In this document: positions 6,470 through 14,333 of the stretch, in pieces
Layout: every line of letters starts with the position of its first letter
How positions within the stretch are numbered: position 1 is the stretch's first letter
Notes under the pieces: generated by a model
The model's input: only the letters and a program-made list of their open reading frames with translations
The model's database searches: none
Told to the model about the DNA's origin: nothing
Program-made: the position numbers and the translations under genes
Assembly: GCA_028694115.1 (NCBI GenBank)
Contig: JAQUUB010000030.1
Span: forward strand, 1-45,482
Direction of reading: 5' to 3'
DNA length: 45,482 bases
Origin: Lachnospiraceae bacterium
Lineage (GTDB): Bacteria > Bacillota_A > Clostridia > Lachnospirales > Lachnospiraceae

Positions 6470-7510
6470 ATGAAATACAAGTCACCCTATGCAAATGTGA
6501 AAGCAGCTGAAATGATTTGCCTTGCAACCAATGAGAATCCGCATGCTCTTCCAGAAGAAGTAATTGCCGATATTATCCAGGGATTGCAAAAGCTCAACAG
6601 ATATCCCAAAGTGGATAATTCTGTTTTAAGAGAAAAGATTGCAGAAAGGTTTTGTGTAGGTAAAGAGAATGTAATGATTGGATCCGGTTCGGATGAACTT
6701 ATTACGCTGATAACGATAAAATTCGTAAACAGCAATGAAAATACAATCATGGCTGATCCGAGTTTCTTTCGGTACAAACAGGCAACAGATATGTTAGGTG
6801 GTAATTGCAGTATGGTTCCATGTGATAAAAACTATACACATGATCTCAAGGCAATGACGGAACAAATTACTAACAGAACAAAAATTGTTTTTATCTGTAA
6901 TCCTAATAACCCGACAGGAACCATTGTCACTTGTGATGAGATAGATGAGTTTATGGCCAGCGTTTCAAAAGATTTAATTGTGGTTGTTGATGAGGCATAT
7001 TTTGATTTCGTATATCCGAGGGATACTCGTTCGGCAATCACATTGATTAATAAATATAAAAATCTGATCGTGTTAAGAACCTTTTCAAAATATTTCGCTT
7101 TGGCAGGAATCAGAGTGGGGTATGCAATTGCTGATGCGTCTGTTATCAGCGAGATTAATAGCATCCGGTCTCCTTATAGCGTAAATTCTTTAGCGCAGAT
7201 TGCTGCCGAGAGTGTGCTGGACCACAGTGAATACTTCGACAATGTATTTTATGATGAAATACATGAAGAAAAAGAATATTTTTATAGAGAATTGAAAAAC
7301 CTCAATATTCCATTTGTTGAATCGCAGGCAAATTTTATATTTGCAGAGTTTGGTCCTGAGTGTGAGAAATGGTGTGAGCTGCTTGCTGCTAAGGGAATTA
7401 TAATCCGCCCTTGTGCAATGTTCAGCTATCCGCAGCATGTGAGAATCACAATTGGTTCCCATCAGGAAAATGATCTGTTAATCAATGAACTCAAAAATAT
7501 AAAAGGTTAA
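6470..7510 (+). CDS. HisC-type PLP aminotransferase
   Basis: This fold-type I aminotransferase resembles histidinol-phosphate aminotransferase. It has NENPHALP near the start, the CNPNNPTG segment, VVDEAYFDF, and TFSKYFALAGIRVGY with the PLP lysine at about 207. The C-terminal HVRITIG is the substrate-carboxylate arginine region. Length, 346 residues, is normal. GGAGG lies 7 bases before the ATG at 6470; the longer frame beginning with TTG at 6449 is rejected for this reason. HisC relatives also transaminate phenylpyruvate, indolepyruvate and other keto acids, and no other his gene accompanies it. In this operon it probably makes or uses an aromatic or heteroaromatic amino acid. The exact substrate cannot be read from the sequence. 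Confidence 0.88.
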   Translation: MKYKSPYANVKAAEMICLATNENPHALPEEVIADIIQGLQKLNRYPKVDNSVLREKIAERFCVGKENVMIGSGSDELITLITIKFVNSNENTIMADPSFFRYKQATDMLGGNCSMVPCDKNYTHDLKAMTEQITNRTKIVFICNPNNPTGTIVTCDEIDEFMASVSKDLIVVVDEAYFDFVYPRDTRSAITLINKYKNLIVLRTFSKYFALAGIRVGYAIADASVISEINSIRSPYSVNSLAQIAAESVLDHSEYFDNVFYDEIHEEKEYFYRELKNLNIPFVESQANFIFAEFGPECEKWCELLAAKGIIIRPCAMFSYPQHVRITIGSHQENDLLINELKNIKG

Positions 7511-7513
7511 TAT

Positions 7514-8002
7514 GTGATGGTTGAGTTGCTTTATTTATTTATTATTCTGATATTATTTGTGGTTTTTTATAATAAGAAAAGAGAAACACTGCCAATGATA
7601 AAAAATGATTTCATTGGTACACTGAAACGATATCTTTTATATGTTTTGTCAATTGTCATGATTGCAAGTATTTTTCAAGTGGTCATTCCGACACCGGTAA
7701 TTTCAAAAGTGTTGGGTGAACAGAATGGCCTGTTAGCCCCATTGATTGCTACTTTGGTAGCTGCTATTTTTGAAGGGCCGACGATTGTGGCCTTTGTCAT
7801 TGCAGCAGGATTATTAAATAGCGCAACCAGTGTATCAGCAGCGGTGGCATTTATATCGTCCTTTTCCATGATTGGCATATATTCAATTCCGTTAGAACAA
7901 TCAGAATTAGGAAAAAAATTACCAATTATACGTTTCGGGCTAACTTTTGTTGGTTGTATTATAATCGGATTTTGCTGTCAGGTTCTATATAAATTATTTT
8001 AG
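7514..8002 (+). CDS. Small membrane protein, first half of a split permease
   Basis: This 162-residue protein has about four to five hydrophobic segments. Its central FEGPTIVAFVIAAGLL is a conserved-looking GP turn mirrored by SGPIYPGFAL in the next gene. Two adjacent small proteins with matching half-repeats suggest one transporter built from two chains, resembling permeases of the YraQ/ArsP type. That family link is tentative. GTG at 7514 or ATG at 7517 could be the start. It begins 4 bases after the aminotransferase stop, so it belongs to operon 1. It may export the pathway product or import a precursor. Confidence 0.65.
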   Translation: MMVELLYLFIILILFVVFYNKKRETLPMIKNDFIGTLKRYLLYVLSIVMIASIFQVVIPTPVISKVLGEQNGLLAPLIATLVAAIFEGPTIVAFVIAAGLLNSATSVSAAVAFISSFSMIGIYSIPLEQSELGKKLPIIRFGLTFVGCIIIGFCCQVLYKLF

Positions 8003-8016
8003 GAAGTGGGGATATT

Positions 8017-8571
8017 ATGAAAAAATATAAATCAGCAATATTGCCATTAGTTACATTACTTGCTACTATTGTGATCTTCTTGATAGATCATGATAAAGGG
8101 ATTCAAGTGGCGGTATTGTTTGTGAAAACATGCAAGAGTACAATACCCATTTTGCTTTTAATGTTTTTGTTGCTGTCTTTCCTGAAATTTGGTATGGATA
8201 CAGGCAAACTTCAAAAGAATATAAGTAAAAAGAATGGTATAAGAAATACTATATTTGCGTATTTGTTCGGGACCTTGGTAAGTGGTCCCATATATCCTGG
8301 ATTTGCATTAAGTAAAATGTTGATGCAGGGCGGTGTAAAGGTGAAAACAGTGGTGATTATGCTGAGTGTTTGGGCAACACTAAAAATACCAATGCTGCCA
8401 TATGAACTGAAAATATTGGGTCCCAAACTGTGCATGATTCGTTGGATTGTTACGGGTGTCATAATTTTCTTTCTGGCTATGGTATGCGACAAGATATATT
8501 CAATCGCAGATAAGAAATCCACGGAAGAATATTTAATGAAACAAGAAGAGAGGATAACGGAAAATGAGTGA
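8017..8571 (+). CDS. Small membrane protein, second half of a split permease
   Basis: This 184-residue protein has an N-terminal membrane helix, a long hydrophobic stretch around residues 40-60, the loop SGPIYPGFALSKMLMQGG, and two further helices ending in a charged cytoplasmic tail. The GP-containing re-entrant-like loop pairs with the one in the preceding protein. No nucleotide-binding domain is present, so an ABC transporter is unlikely. GTGGGG precedes the start. The stop overlaps the trpB start by 8 bases, tying transport to the TrpB reaction. Confidence 0.65.
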   Translation: MKKYKSAILPLVTLLATIVIFLIDHDKGIQVAVLFVKTCKSTIPILLLMFLLLSFLKFGMDTGKLQKNISKKNGIRNTIFAYLFGTLVSGPIYPGFALSKMLMQGGVKVKTVVIMLSVWATLKIPMLPYELKILGPKLCMIRWIVTGVIIFFLAMVCDKIYSIADKKSTEEYLMKQEERITENE

Positions 8572-9814
8572 AGTACAAAGAAAAGGATATTTTGGTAAGT
8601 ATGGTGGTCAGTATGTAAGCGATAAACTGCGCCCGGTCCTGGACGAGATAGACAGGAATTTCCGGAAATACATAAAAGATGAGTCTTTTTTAAAGGAATA
8701 CCACGAGATATTAAAAAAATTTGTGGGAAGACCAACTCCTCTTATGTTTGCAGAGAATTCCACAAAAGAATTAGGTGGTGCAAATATATATTTGAAACTT
8801 GAGTGTCTTGCCAATACAGGCGCTCATAAGATCAATAACGCAGTCGGTCAAGCTCTGCTGGCTAAGCGGATGGGAAAAACGAAAATTATTGCGGAAACCG
8901 GAGCAGGTCAACATGGAATCGCAACAGCATGTATCTGTGCCAGATTAGGATTGGAATGTGAGATATATATGGGGGAAGTTGATGTTGAGAGACAGAGACC
9001 GAACGTATTTGGAATGGAACTTTTTGGTGCGAAAGTGATTCCGGTTACCAGGGGAACAAAAACACTTACTGATGCAGTTGACATGGCTTTTGAGGTGTGG
9101 GAAAACAGAACGGAGGATACTTATTATTTGATAGGCAGTGCCTTGGGACCTTTTCCATATCCTGATATGGTTAGAGAGTTTCAGTCCGTGATTGGAAGAG
9201 AAGTGCGGCATCAGTTTCAATCAGAGAAAAATATGCTTCCGGATGTTATGATTGCATGTGTTGGTGGAGGTTCAAATGCCATTGGCTTTTTTAACGATTT
9301 TCTCAACGAAGAGTCAGTTCAGTTAGTTGGTGTTGAAGCTGGAGGAATAGGAGGAAGTGTTGGAGAAAATGCCGTCAGAATGACAGGAGAGATGGCTTCA
9401 CTTGCAAGTATACAAGGCTATAAATCTAAATTCATCCAGAAAGACGGGAAGATGCTTCCTACACATTCAATCAGTGCGGGTCTGGACTATGCTGGTATAG
9501 GGCCGCAGTTAGCATATTTAGGAGAACGCGGAAGGATTCGATTTACAAAAGCTAATGATGACGAAGTTATTGCGGCTATGCGCTTTTTTGCCAAAAATGA
9601 GGGTATTGTACCTGCACTTGAGTCTTCTCATGCTTTGGCGGAGGCCATCAAATTGGCTCCGACTATGGATAAGGACAAAAATATTGTAGTAAATGTATCA
9701 GGGCGGGGCGACAAAGATATTTTTATTACTTCTAAAGCAATTGAATCACAGAAATGGTTTCAGTTTATTGATGATGAATTGGTTCGCAATAATTACATAA
9801 GAAGTACCTGCTAA
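8564..9814 (+). CDS. trpB: Divergent tryptophan synthase beta subunit
   Basis: TrpB joins a nucleophile, classically indole, to the aminoacrylate made from L-serine on PLP. The fold is plain: GKYGGQYV, GAHKINN with PLP lysine 89, ETGAGQHG with catalytic Glu111, ACVGGGSNAIG for the phosphate of PLP, ALESSHAL and SGRGDKD. Several usually fixed positions differ. LKREDLNHTG is LKLECLANTG, GPHPYP is GPFPYP, NVFRM is NVFGM, and the loop usually carrying HGMK reads SLASIQGYKS. These changes sit near the indole site and the alpha-subunit contact region. The TrpA-like gene is not adjacent but lies in operon 2. No trpC, trpD, trpE or trpF is in the window. The likely role is a pathway-specific beta-substitution; ordinary tryptophan synthesis is not excluded. 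Confidence 0.93.
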   Translation: MSEVQRKGYFGKYGGQYVSDKLRPVLDEIDRNFRKYIKDESFLKEYHEILKKFVGRPTPLMFAENSTKELGGANIYLKLECLANTGAHKINNAVGQALLAKRMGKTKIIAETGAGQHGIATACICARLGLECEIYMGEVDVERQRPNVFGMELFGAKVIPVTRGTKTLTDAVDMAFEVWENRTEDTYYLIGSALGPFPYPDMVREFQSVIGREVRHQFQSEKNMLPDVMIACVGGGSNAIGFFNDFLNEESVQLVGVEAGGIGGSVGENAVRMTGEMASLASIQGYKSKFIQKDGKMLPTHSISAGLDYAGIGPQLAYLGERGRIRFTKANDDEVIAAMRFFAKNEGIVPALESSHALAEAIKLAPTMDKDKNIVVNVSGRGDKDIFITSKAIESQKWFQFIDDELVRNNYIRSTC

Positions 9815-9837
9815 TAATATATTAACGCTGAATGCGG

Positions 9838-9866
9838 ATACGTGCTGTGCTTTGCATAGTGCGTAT
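9838..9866 (+). other. 13-bp hairpin after trpB
   Basis: ATACGTGCTGTGC (9838-9850) pairs along its whole length, with three G-U wobbles, with GCATAGTGCGTAT (9854-9866) around TTT. No strong T-run follows, so it may pause or protect the transcript more than end it. It lies between trpB and the regulator. Confidence 0.5.
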
Positions 9867-9908
9867 TTGCTATATTATTATCTGAAAGAATATGGAAGGA
9901 GTGGTTTG

Positions 9909-10265
9909 GTGCTAAAACGATTTGAAATGCCAGAGTGTCCAGTGGAGATTACGTTACTTTTAATGGGGGATAGAGCCGGTACTTCTATAATAAGAGATTT
10001 ATTATCTGGTCCTAAACGTCTTTGCGAACTGTCAAAATTTATTACAACGGTTTCTACCAAAATGATAACACAACATTTAAGAATCATGGAGGAAAATGGA
10101 TTGGTTACGAGAAAGATTTTTCCAGAGGTTCCCCCACATGTTGAGTATAATCTGACGGAAATAGGGCTGTCTCTTGAACCGATTATATCTGCCATGTGGA
10201 ATTGGGGAAGCAATTATAAAAATAAATATTCTGCAGTTTGTGTGAAAGAACATCTTGAAAGATAG
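9909..10265 (+). CDS. HxlR-family regulator, third copy
   Basis: The protein keeps the HxlR features CPVEITLLLMGD, STKMITQHLRIMEENGL, PEVPPHVEYNLTEIG and the C-terminal MWNWGSNYK. The usual GNKWKLLII helix is replaced by GDRAGTSIIRDLL, so its DNA or partner contacts may differ from the other two. GTG at 9909 is chosen because GGAAGGAG ends 7 bases upstream; the frame continues upstream to 9852 but only through the hairpin region. It follows trpB by 94 bases and ends in a strong terminator. The palindrome immediately downstream (10281) and the 25-base element before the PPOX gene are likely targets. Confidence 0.85.
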   Translation: MLKRFEMPECPVEITLLLMGDRAGTSIIRDLLSGPKRLCELSKFITTVSTKMITQHLRIMEENGLVTRKIFPEVPPHVEYNLTEIGLSLEPIISAMWNWGSNYKNKYSAVCVKEHLER

Positions 10266-10278
10266 ATGTTCTTTTTTT
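10248..10278 (+). terminator. Intrinsic terminator of operon 1
   Basis: GAACATCT (10248-10255) pairs with AGATGTTC (10264-10271), followed by seven T. It overlaps the stop codon of the hxlR gene. Confidence 0.9.
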
Positions 10279-10280
10279 GT

Positions 10281-10296
10281 GTTACTTAAAAGTAAC
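10281..10296. promoter_or_regulatory. HxlR-type operator palindrome
   Basis: GTTACTTAAAAGTAAC has exact 7-base arms around AA. This matches the GTTAC/GTAAC dyads bound by HxlR regulators. It lies between the regulator terminator and the PPOX promoter. Confidence 0.65.
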
Positions 10297-10337
10297 ATAG
10301 TTATTTTATTGTAAGTAAGGGAAACACTTTGTCGCTA

Positions 10338-10386
10338 TGTCACATTAAAGTGCTTACTTAACGTTTATTCGCACAAATTATATAAT
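10338..10386 (+). promoter_or_regulatory. PPOX promoter with shared 25-base element, copy 2
   Basis: The element at 10338-10362 is 22/25 identical to 3962-3986. Its end overlaps the -35 TTAACG (10358-10363), with TATAAT (10381-10386) at 17 bases. A GTAAGTAA (10311-10318) upstream is inverted relative to TTACTTAAC inside the element, giving a second possible operator pair. Confidence 0.65.
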
Positions 10387-10427
10387 TAGATTGTTTAAAA
10401 GACAACAATATAAAGGAGAGAATAATC

Positions 10428-10829
10428 ATGATTAATTACGTAGAAATTTTAAGTCAGAATCCAAATGGAGTGCTTGCTACAAGAGAGGGTGAAGGGATCA
10501 AGACCAGGGTATTTCAGTATCTCTTTTCCGAAGAAAGTAAAGTTTATTTCTGTACCAATTCACAGAAGCCGGTTTACGAACAATTGATGGGAAATCAAAA
10601 CGTATCGTTTTGTTCTTTCCCGGCGGACTTTTCAAAGGTTATTTCTATATCTGGAAAAGTGGTCTTTGTGGAAGATGAAACTTTAAAGGCACGTGCTCTT
10701 GATGAAAATCCCTCAATAAAAGGAATGTACAAATCGGCGGATAATCCGGTATTTAAATTGTTCTATATTGATGTAAAGGAAATCGAGACATTTGATTTTA
10801 CAAACGGTGCAGAACACTATACGGTTTGA
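10428..10829 (+). CDS. PPOX-fold (pyridoxamine phosphate oxidase-like) flavoprotein
   Basis: This is a small split-barrel protein of 133 residues. NPNGVLATREGEGIKTRVFQYLF matches the opening strand of the PPOX family, followed by KVYFCTNSQKPVYEQL and NVSFCSFP and a C-terminal VFKLFYIDVKEIETFDF. Such proteins bind FMN or F420 and often reduce small electrophiles or act on unknown substrates; they are not the vitamin B6 enzyme itself. AAAGGAGAG precedes the ATG. The gene sits behind an HxlR-type promoter and overlaps the reading frame of the flavin reductase region, so the two are probably a redox pair. Substrate is unknown. Confidence 0.85.
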   Translation: MINYVEILSQNPNGVLATREGEGIKTRVFQYLFSEESKVYFCTNSQKPVYEQLMGNQNVSFCSFPADFSKVISISGKVVFVEDETLKARALDENPSIKGMYKSADNPVFKLFYIDVKEIETFDFTNGAEHYTV

Positions 10830-10849
10830 GAAAGTTGGGGAAAGGAAGA

Positions 10850-11419
10850 ATGAAAAAAGTTGTAACAGACCTTTCTAAGCACTTTTGTCCTCATCCGATG
10901 CCGCTATTTTTGTTCGGAACATATGACACAAATGATTTGCCTAACTATGGGTTGTTTTGCTGGCTTAATTTTTGCTGGGATAATGAATTGGCGATAATGG
11001 CCTGTCTTGATGGAGAAAAATTGACAAAGGATCGCATAAAAGCAACCGGTGAATTTTCAGCAAATCTTGTGACAGATTCAATGCTCCCTCTGGCAGATTA
11101 TCTTGGGCATAGGAAGGGGTATGATACGGAAGAACCACCCTTTGATATCCATACTGTCCCAGGTGAAAAACTTCACGTGCCTGCACTGGAAGAAAGCCCT
11201 TTGACATATGAGTTAAAAGTAACTAGCACGATTTCATTAAAGGGAAGCGATATTTTTATTTGCCATATCCGAAATGCAATGGTGCAGGAATCTATTTTAA
11301 CAGCAAAGGATGTGTATGATTTATCTTTGGTTAATCCGGCAATTACTTCGCTCGAGCAGTATTACGCTTTATCCCACAAAGGTGAATGGGGACAGTGGAA
11401 GAATACCAAAGAGATCTAA
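10850..11419 (+). CDS. Flavin reductase-like FMN-binding protein
   Basis: This 189-residue protein fits the flavin reductase/DIM6 split-barrel family, which binds FMN and uses NAD(P)H or takes electrons from partners. PLFLFGTYD, CWLNFCWDNELAIMAC, TGEFSANLVT and FICHIRNAMVQ align with family strands. ATG 10850 has AAAGGA 5 bases upstream, and the frame start at 10826 overlaps the preceding gene without a ribosome site. It lies 20 bases after the PPOX gene and is followed by a hairpin before operon 2. It may supply reduced flavin to the PPOX protein, by inference. Confidence 0.85.
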   Translation: MKKVVTDLSKHFCPHPMPLFLFGTYDTNDLPNYGLFCWLNFCWDNELAIMACLDGEKLTKDRIKATGEFSANLVTDSMLPLADYLGHRKGYDTEEPPFDIHTVPGEKLHVPALEESPLTYELKVTSTISLKGSDIFICHIRNAMVQESILTAKDVYDLSLVNPAITSLEQYYALSHKGEWGQWKNTKEI

Positions 11420-11424
11420 TTGTA

Positions 11425-11459
11425 TATTGGGGATATTCCTTTAGAGGAAATCCCCAATA
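11425..11459 (+). terminator. Hairpin between the redox pair and operon 2
   Basis: TATTGGGGAT (11425-11434) pairs with ATCCCCAATA (11450-11459), with an inner TTCC/GGAA. The following sequence is TTAAAATG, with little T-run, so read-through into operon 2 is likely. No separate promoter is seen between this hairpin and the dehydrogenase start. Confidence 0.6.
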
Positions 11460-11481
11460 CTTAAAATGAGGTGAAATTATA

Positions 11482-12495
11482 ATGAACATGAAACAGGTTT
11501 GGTTTACTGAAAAAGACAAGATTGAGTTAAGAGAAGTGGCAGTTCCAAATGTAGGATATAACCAGATAAAAGTAAAAGTCTCCTACGCCGCATTATGTGC
11601 CACGGATATTCATATGGTGACAATGGGCGTAATGGGAGCAAAACCTCCTATACCGCTTGGACATGAAGCTTCAGGTGTTATTGTTGAAATGGATGCGGCT
11701 GCCGAACGATCTGGCTTAAAAATAGGTGATAAGGTTTGTCTATTTCCAATCAGCACATGCGGTATATGCAGCTTTTGTAAAGAAGGAAAACCGCAGTATT
11801 GTACTAATTCCGTGGGCGTAGGAGCATTTGCCGAATATGTGGTTACAGACGCCAGCGCAGTATATAAGATTCCAGATTATGCGGATATGCAGCACTATAG
11901 CTTAGTGGAACCAACGAACTGTTGTATGAGGGCTATGGATTTAGCACCAATCAGCCATGGGAAAACCGTTGCTATATCAGGAACCGGTGGTATTGGCTCA
12001 ATAATGCTTAATCTCATACTCCTATCGGGAGCTACCAAAATTACTGTTATTGAACCTGTTAAAGAAAAAAGAGAAAATGCATTGCAAATGGGAGCGGAAT
12101 ATGTGATTGATCCATTTAGCGAGGATATCAAAGATAGAGCAATGGAAATTACTGATGGCAGTGGTTTTGATTATGTATTTGAGATGTCAGGCTCACCAAA
12201 GGCCGCCGCTCCAGCTATTAATATTTTGGGGAAATGTGGAACCATAATCTACTTTGCGGTTTTTCCACCTGATTATGAAATGCCACTGAATCTTTATGAT
12301 TTGTACATGAAAGAGGGACGGCTGCAGACTGTATTTTCGACAACTACTATTATGCCTCGTTCTATTAATATGATTTCACGTATGCAGATGGACAGAATAA
12401 TCGGCAAAGTGGTTCCATTAAGTGATGCTGATACAGCATTCAGGATATTTGAAAAGTCAATATATCCCAAAATTCTGTTGGATTGTTCAAGATAG
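11482..12495 (+). CDS. Zinc-dependent medium-chain alcohol dehydrogenase
   Basis: This MDR-family dehydrogenase oxidises or reduces an alcohol or polyol with NAD(P). It shows ALCATDIH with the catalytic zinc cysteine, GHEASGVI with the histidine and glutamate, a structural zinc cluster CGICSFCKEGKPQYC, and the dinucleotide fold ISGTGGIGSIM. At 337 residues it is close to the sorbitol/threonine dehydrogenase subgroup. It is the first gene of operon 2 and is followed 15 bases later by the transketolase N half. The pairing with transketolase suggests a sugar-alcohol or ketose substrate, but this is inference. Confidence 0.9.
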   Translation: MNMKQVWFTEKDKIELREVAVPNVGYNQIKVKVSYAALCATDIHMVTMGVMGAKPPIPLGHEASGVIVEMDAAAERSGLKIGDKVCLFPISTCGICSFCKEGKPQYCTNSVGVGAFAEYVVTDASAVYKIPDYADMQHYSLVEPTNCCMRAMDLAPISHGKTVAISGTGGIGSIMLNLILLSGATKITVIEPVKEKRENALQMGAEYVIDPFSEDIKDRAMEITDGSGFDYVFEMSGSPKAAAPAINILGKCGTIIYFAVFPPDYEMPLNLYDLYMKEGRLQTVFSTTTIMPRSINMISRMQMDRIIGKVVPLSDADTAFRIFEKSIYPKILLDCSR

Positions 12496-12509
12496 GAGGT
12501 GTAACAGAA

Positions 12510-13361
12510 ATGGCTAATAATATCAATATAAAGCAGTTGGAAAAAGATGCATTTGATATGCGGATAAATATTCTCAAGATGTGCTGTGAAATCGAGGGCC
12601 CAATGCATATTGGGGGAGACTTGTCAACAGTAGATATAATGACTGCGTTATTCAAATACAAACTAAATATCAATCCTGATGATGCAAAGATGCCTAAAAG
12701 AGATCGGTTTATACTGAGCAAGGGGCACTGTGCGGCGGCAATGTATGTCATTATGGCAATGTGTGGCTTTTTTGACATGGACGAATTATGCCATACATAC
12801 GGAAAGTTGGATAGTAAATTTGGGATGCACCCTTGTAAAGAAAGATTACCTGAATTGGAATGTTCATCAGGTTCCTTGGGACATGGTTTATCAATTGGGG
12901 TTGGTAAAGCTTTGGCAGCAAAAATAGATAATGAATCATACCGTACTTATGTACTTCTTGGTGATGGCGAACTACAGGAAGGCAGCAATTGGGAGGCGGC
13001 CATGTCCGCTGCATATTATAAGCTGGGGAATTTGGTGGCAGTAGTCGATAATAATAAATTACAGTTGGACGGATGCATATCAGATGTTATGGAAATAGAG
13101 CCTTTAAAAGATAAATGGCTGGCATTTGGCTGGAATGTGATGGCTATTGACGGCCATAACATGAATGAAATTGTTACTGCTTTAGATAAGATACCTTCGC
13201 CAAATACTACAGTTCCTACTGTGATTATTTGCAGAACAGTAAAAGGAAAGGGCGTTTCCTTTATGGAAAATCAACCTCAATGGCATGCGGGTTCCATTGA
13301 TGAATCGGTTTTAGAAAAATGTATTGCCGACTTGAAGGAAACATATGAGAAAGGGGAATGA
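12510..13361 (+). CDS. Transketolase, N-terminal (TPP-binding) subunit
   Basis: Transketolase moves a two-carbon ketol unit between sugars using thiamine diphosphate. This chain has the first half only: HIGGDLSTVDIMTALF, RDRFILSKGHCAAAMY, SSGSLGHGLSIGVG, and the TPP motif GDGELQEGSNWEAAMSAA with VVDNNKLQLDG. The 283-residue length matches known split transketolase A chains. TAGGAGGTG precedes ATG 12510. The C-terminal half follows directly. Split transketolases occur in apulose catabolism and in antibiotic pathways such as rif15A/15B as well as in primary metabolism, so the sugar substrate is open. Confidence 0.92.
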   Translation: MANNINIKQLEKDAFDMRINILKMCCEIEGPMHIGGDLSTVDIMTALFKYKLNINPDDAKMPKRDRFILSKGHCAAAMYVIMAMCGFFDMDELCHTYGKLDSKFGMHPCKERLPELECSSGSLGHGLSIGVGKALAAKIDNESYRTYVLLGDGELQEGSNWEAAMSAAYYKLGNLVAVVDNNKLQLDGCISDVMEIEPLKDKWLAFGWNVMAIDGHNMNEIVTALDKIPSPNTTVPTVIICRTVKGKGVSFMENQPQWHAGSIDESVLEKCIADLKETYEKGE

Positions 13362-13363
13362 AC

Positions 13364-14332
13364 ATGACAGGAGAAACTTTTAATTTTGGAGATATGTTTG
13401 AATCCTCAAGAAGTATTGTCGGTCAAACTCTCATAGATATAGGAAAGACGAATAAAAATGCGGTTGTTTTAACCGCTGATTTGTCCAGAACTAATCAGAC
13501 ATTGGGGTTTAAGGAGAATTATCCGGAACGTTTTTTTAATGTTGGAATAGCGGAACAGAATATGTTAGGAATTGCGGCTGGATTAGCCTTAGAGGGTAAA
13601 ATCCCGTTTGTCCTAACATTTGCGACTTTCGCTTCTATGCGTGCATGTGAACAACTGAGGACCGACATTTGTTATCAAAACTTGAAAGTACGGATTATTG
13701 CATGTAATGCGGGACTTACAACGGGGGGCGGTGCTACCCATTATGGACAGGAGGATATAGGAATAGCAAGAACTTTTGCAAATCTGACGGTTGTGACGCC
13801 TGGAGATCCAAACAAATTCAGGGATGTATTAATGTCAACAATGGATATTGAGGGACCAGTTTATATAAGGATGGGACAAGGCAAGGGCGAACCGGTGGTG
13901 TACAAGGAAGAACAGATGTATGAAATTGGAAAGGCAGTTACCTGTCATGAAGGAAATGATATTACTGTTGTTGCCTGTGGTGTGATGTTAAGCCATGCTG
14001 TGGAAGCAGCAAAAATATTAGAAAAAGATGGAATTCATGTAAGGGTTCTTGATATGCACACCATTAAGCCGATTGATCAAGGAGCTATTTTAGAGGCCCT
14101 GAAAGACACGGGTAAAATTATTACAGCAGAGGATCATTATATAATAGGCGGCCTTGGTAGCGCTGTGGCGGAAGTAATTGCGGAATCCGGTAAAACTTGT
14201 CAGTTTAAGCGATTGGGCATTCCAGGAGAATACGCCGGATTTGGAACTGCAAATGAATTGTATGCAAAATATGGATATGATTGTCAAGGTATTGTGAATG
14301 CAGTACATATTATGCTAAAAGGAGAGATGTGA
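13364..14332 (+). CDS. Transketolase, C-terminal subunit
   Basis: This supplies the pyrimidine-binding and C-terminal transketolase domains. FFNVGIAEQNMLGIAAGLALEGKIPFV carries the conserved glutamate that activates thiamine diphosphate, seen in the segment near residues 57-60. CNAGLTTGGGATHYGQEDIG and RMGQGKGEPV are also typical. ATG 13364 is favoured because GGGG lies 7 bases upstream; ATG 13358 overlaps the upstream stop as ATGA and is the alternative. The two chains would form the active heterotetramer. The gene is 1 base from the TrpA-like gene. Confidence 0.92.
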   Translation: MTGETFNFGDMFESSRSIVGQTLIDIGKTNKNAVVLTADLSRTNQTLGFKENYPERFFNVGIAEQNMLGIAAGLALEGKIPFVLTFATFASMRACEQLRTDICYQNLKVRIIACNAGLTTGGGATHYGQEDIGIARTFANLTVVTPGDPNKFRDVLMSTMDIEGPVYIRMGQGKGEPVVYKEEQMYEIGKAVTCHEGNDITVVACGVMLSHAVEAAKILEKDGIHVRVLDMHTIKPIDQGAILEALKDTGKIITAEDHYIIGGLGSAVAEVIAESGKTCQFKRLGIPGEYAGFGTANELYAKYGYDCQGIVNAVHIMLKGEM

Positions 14333-14333
14333 G

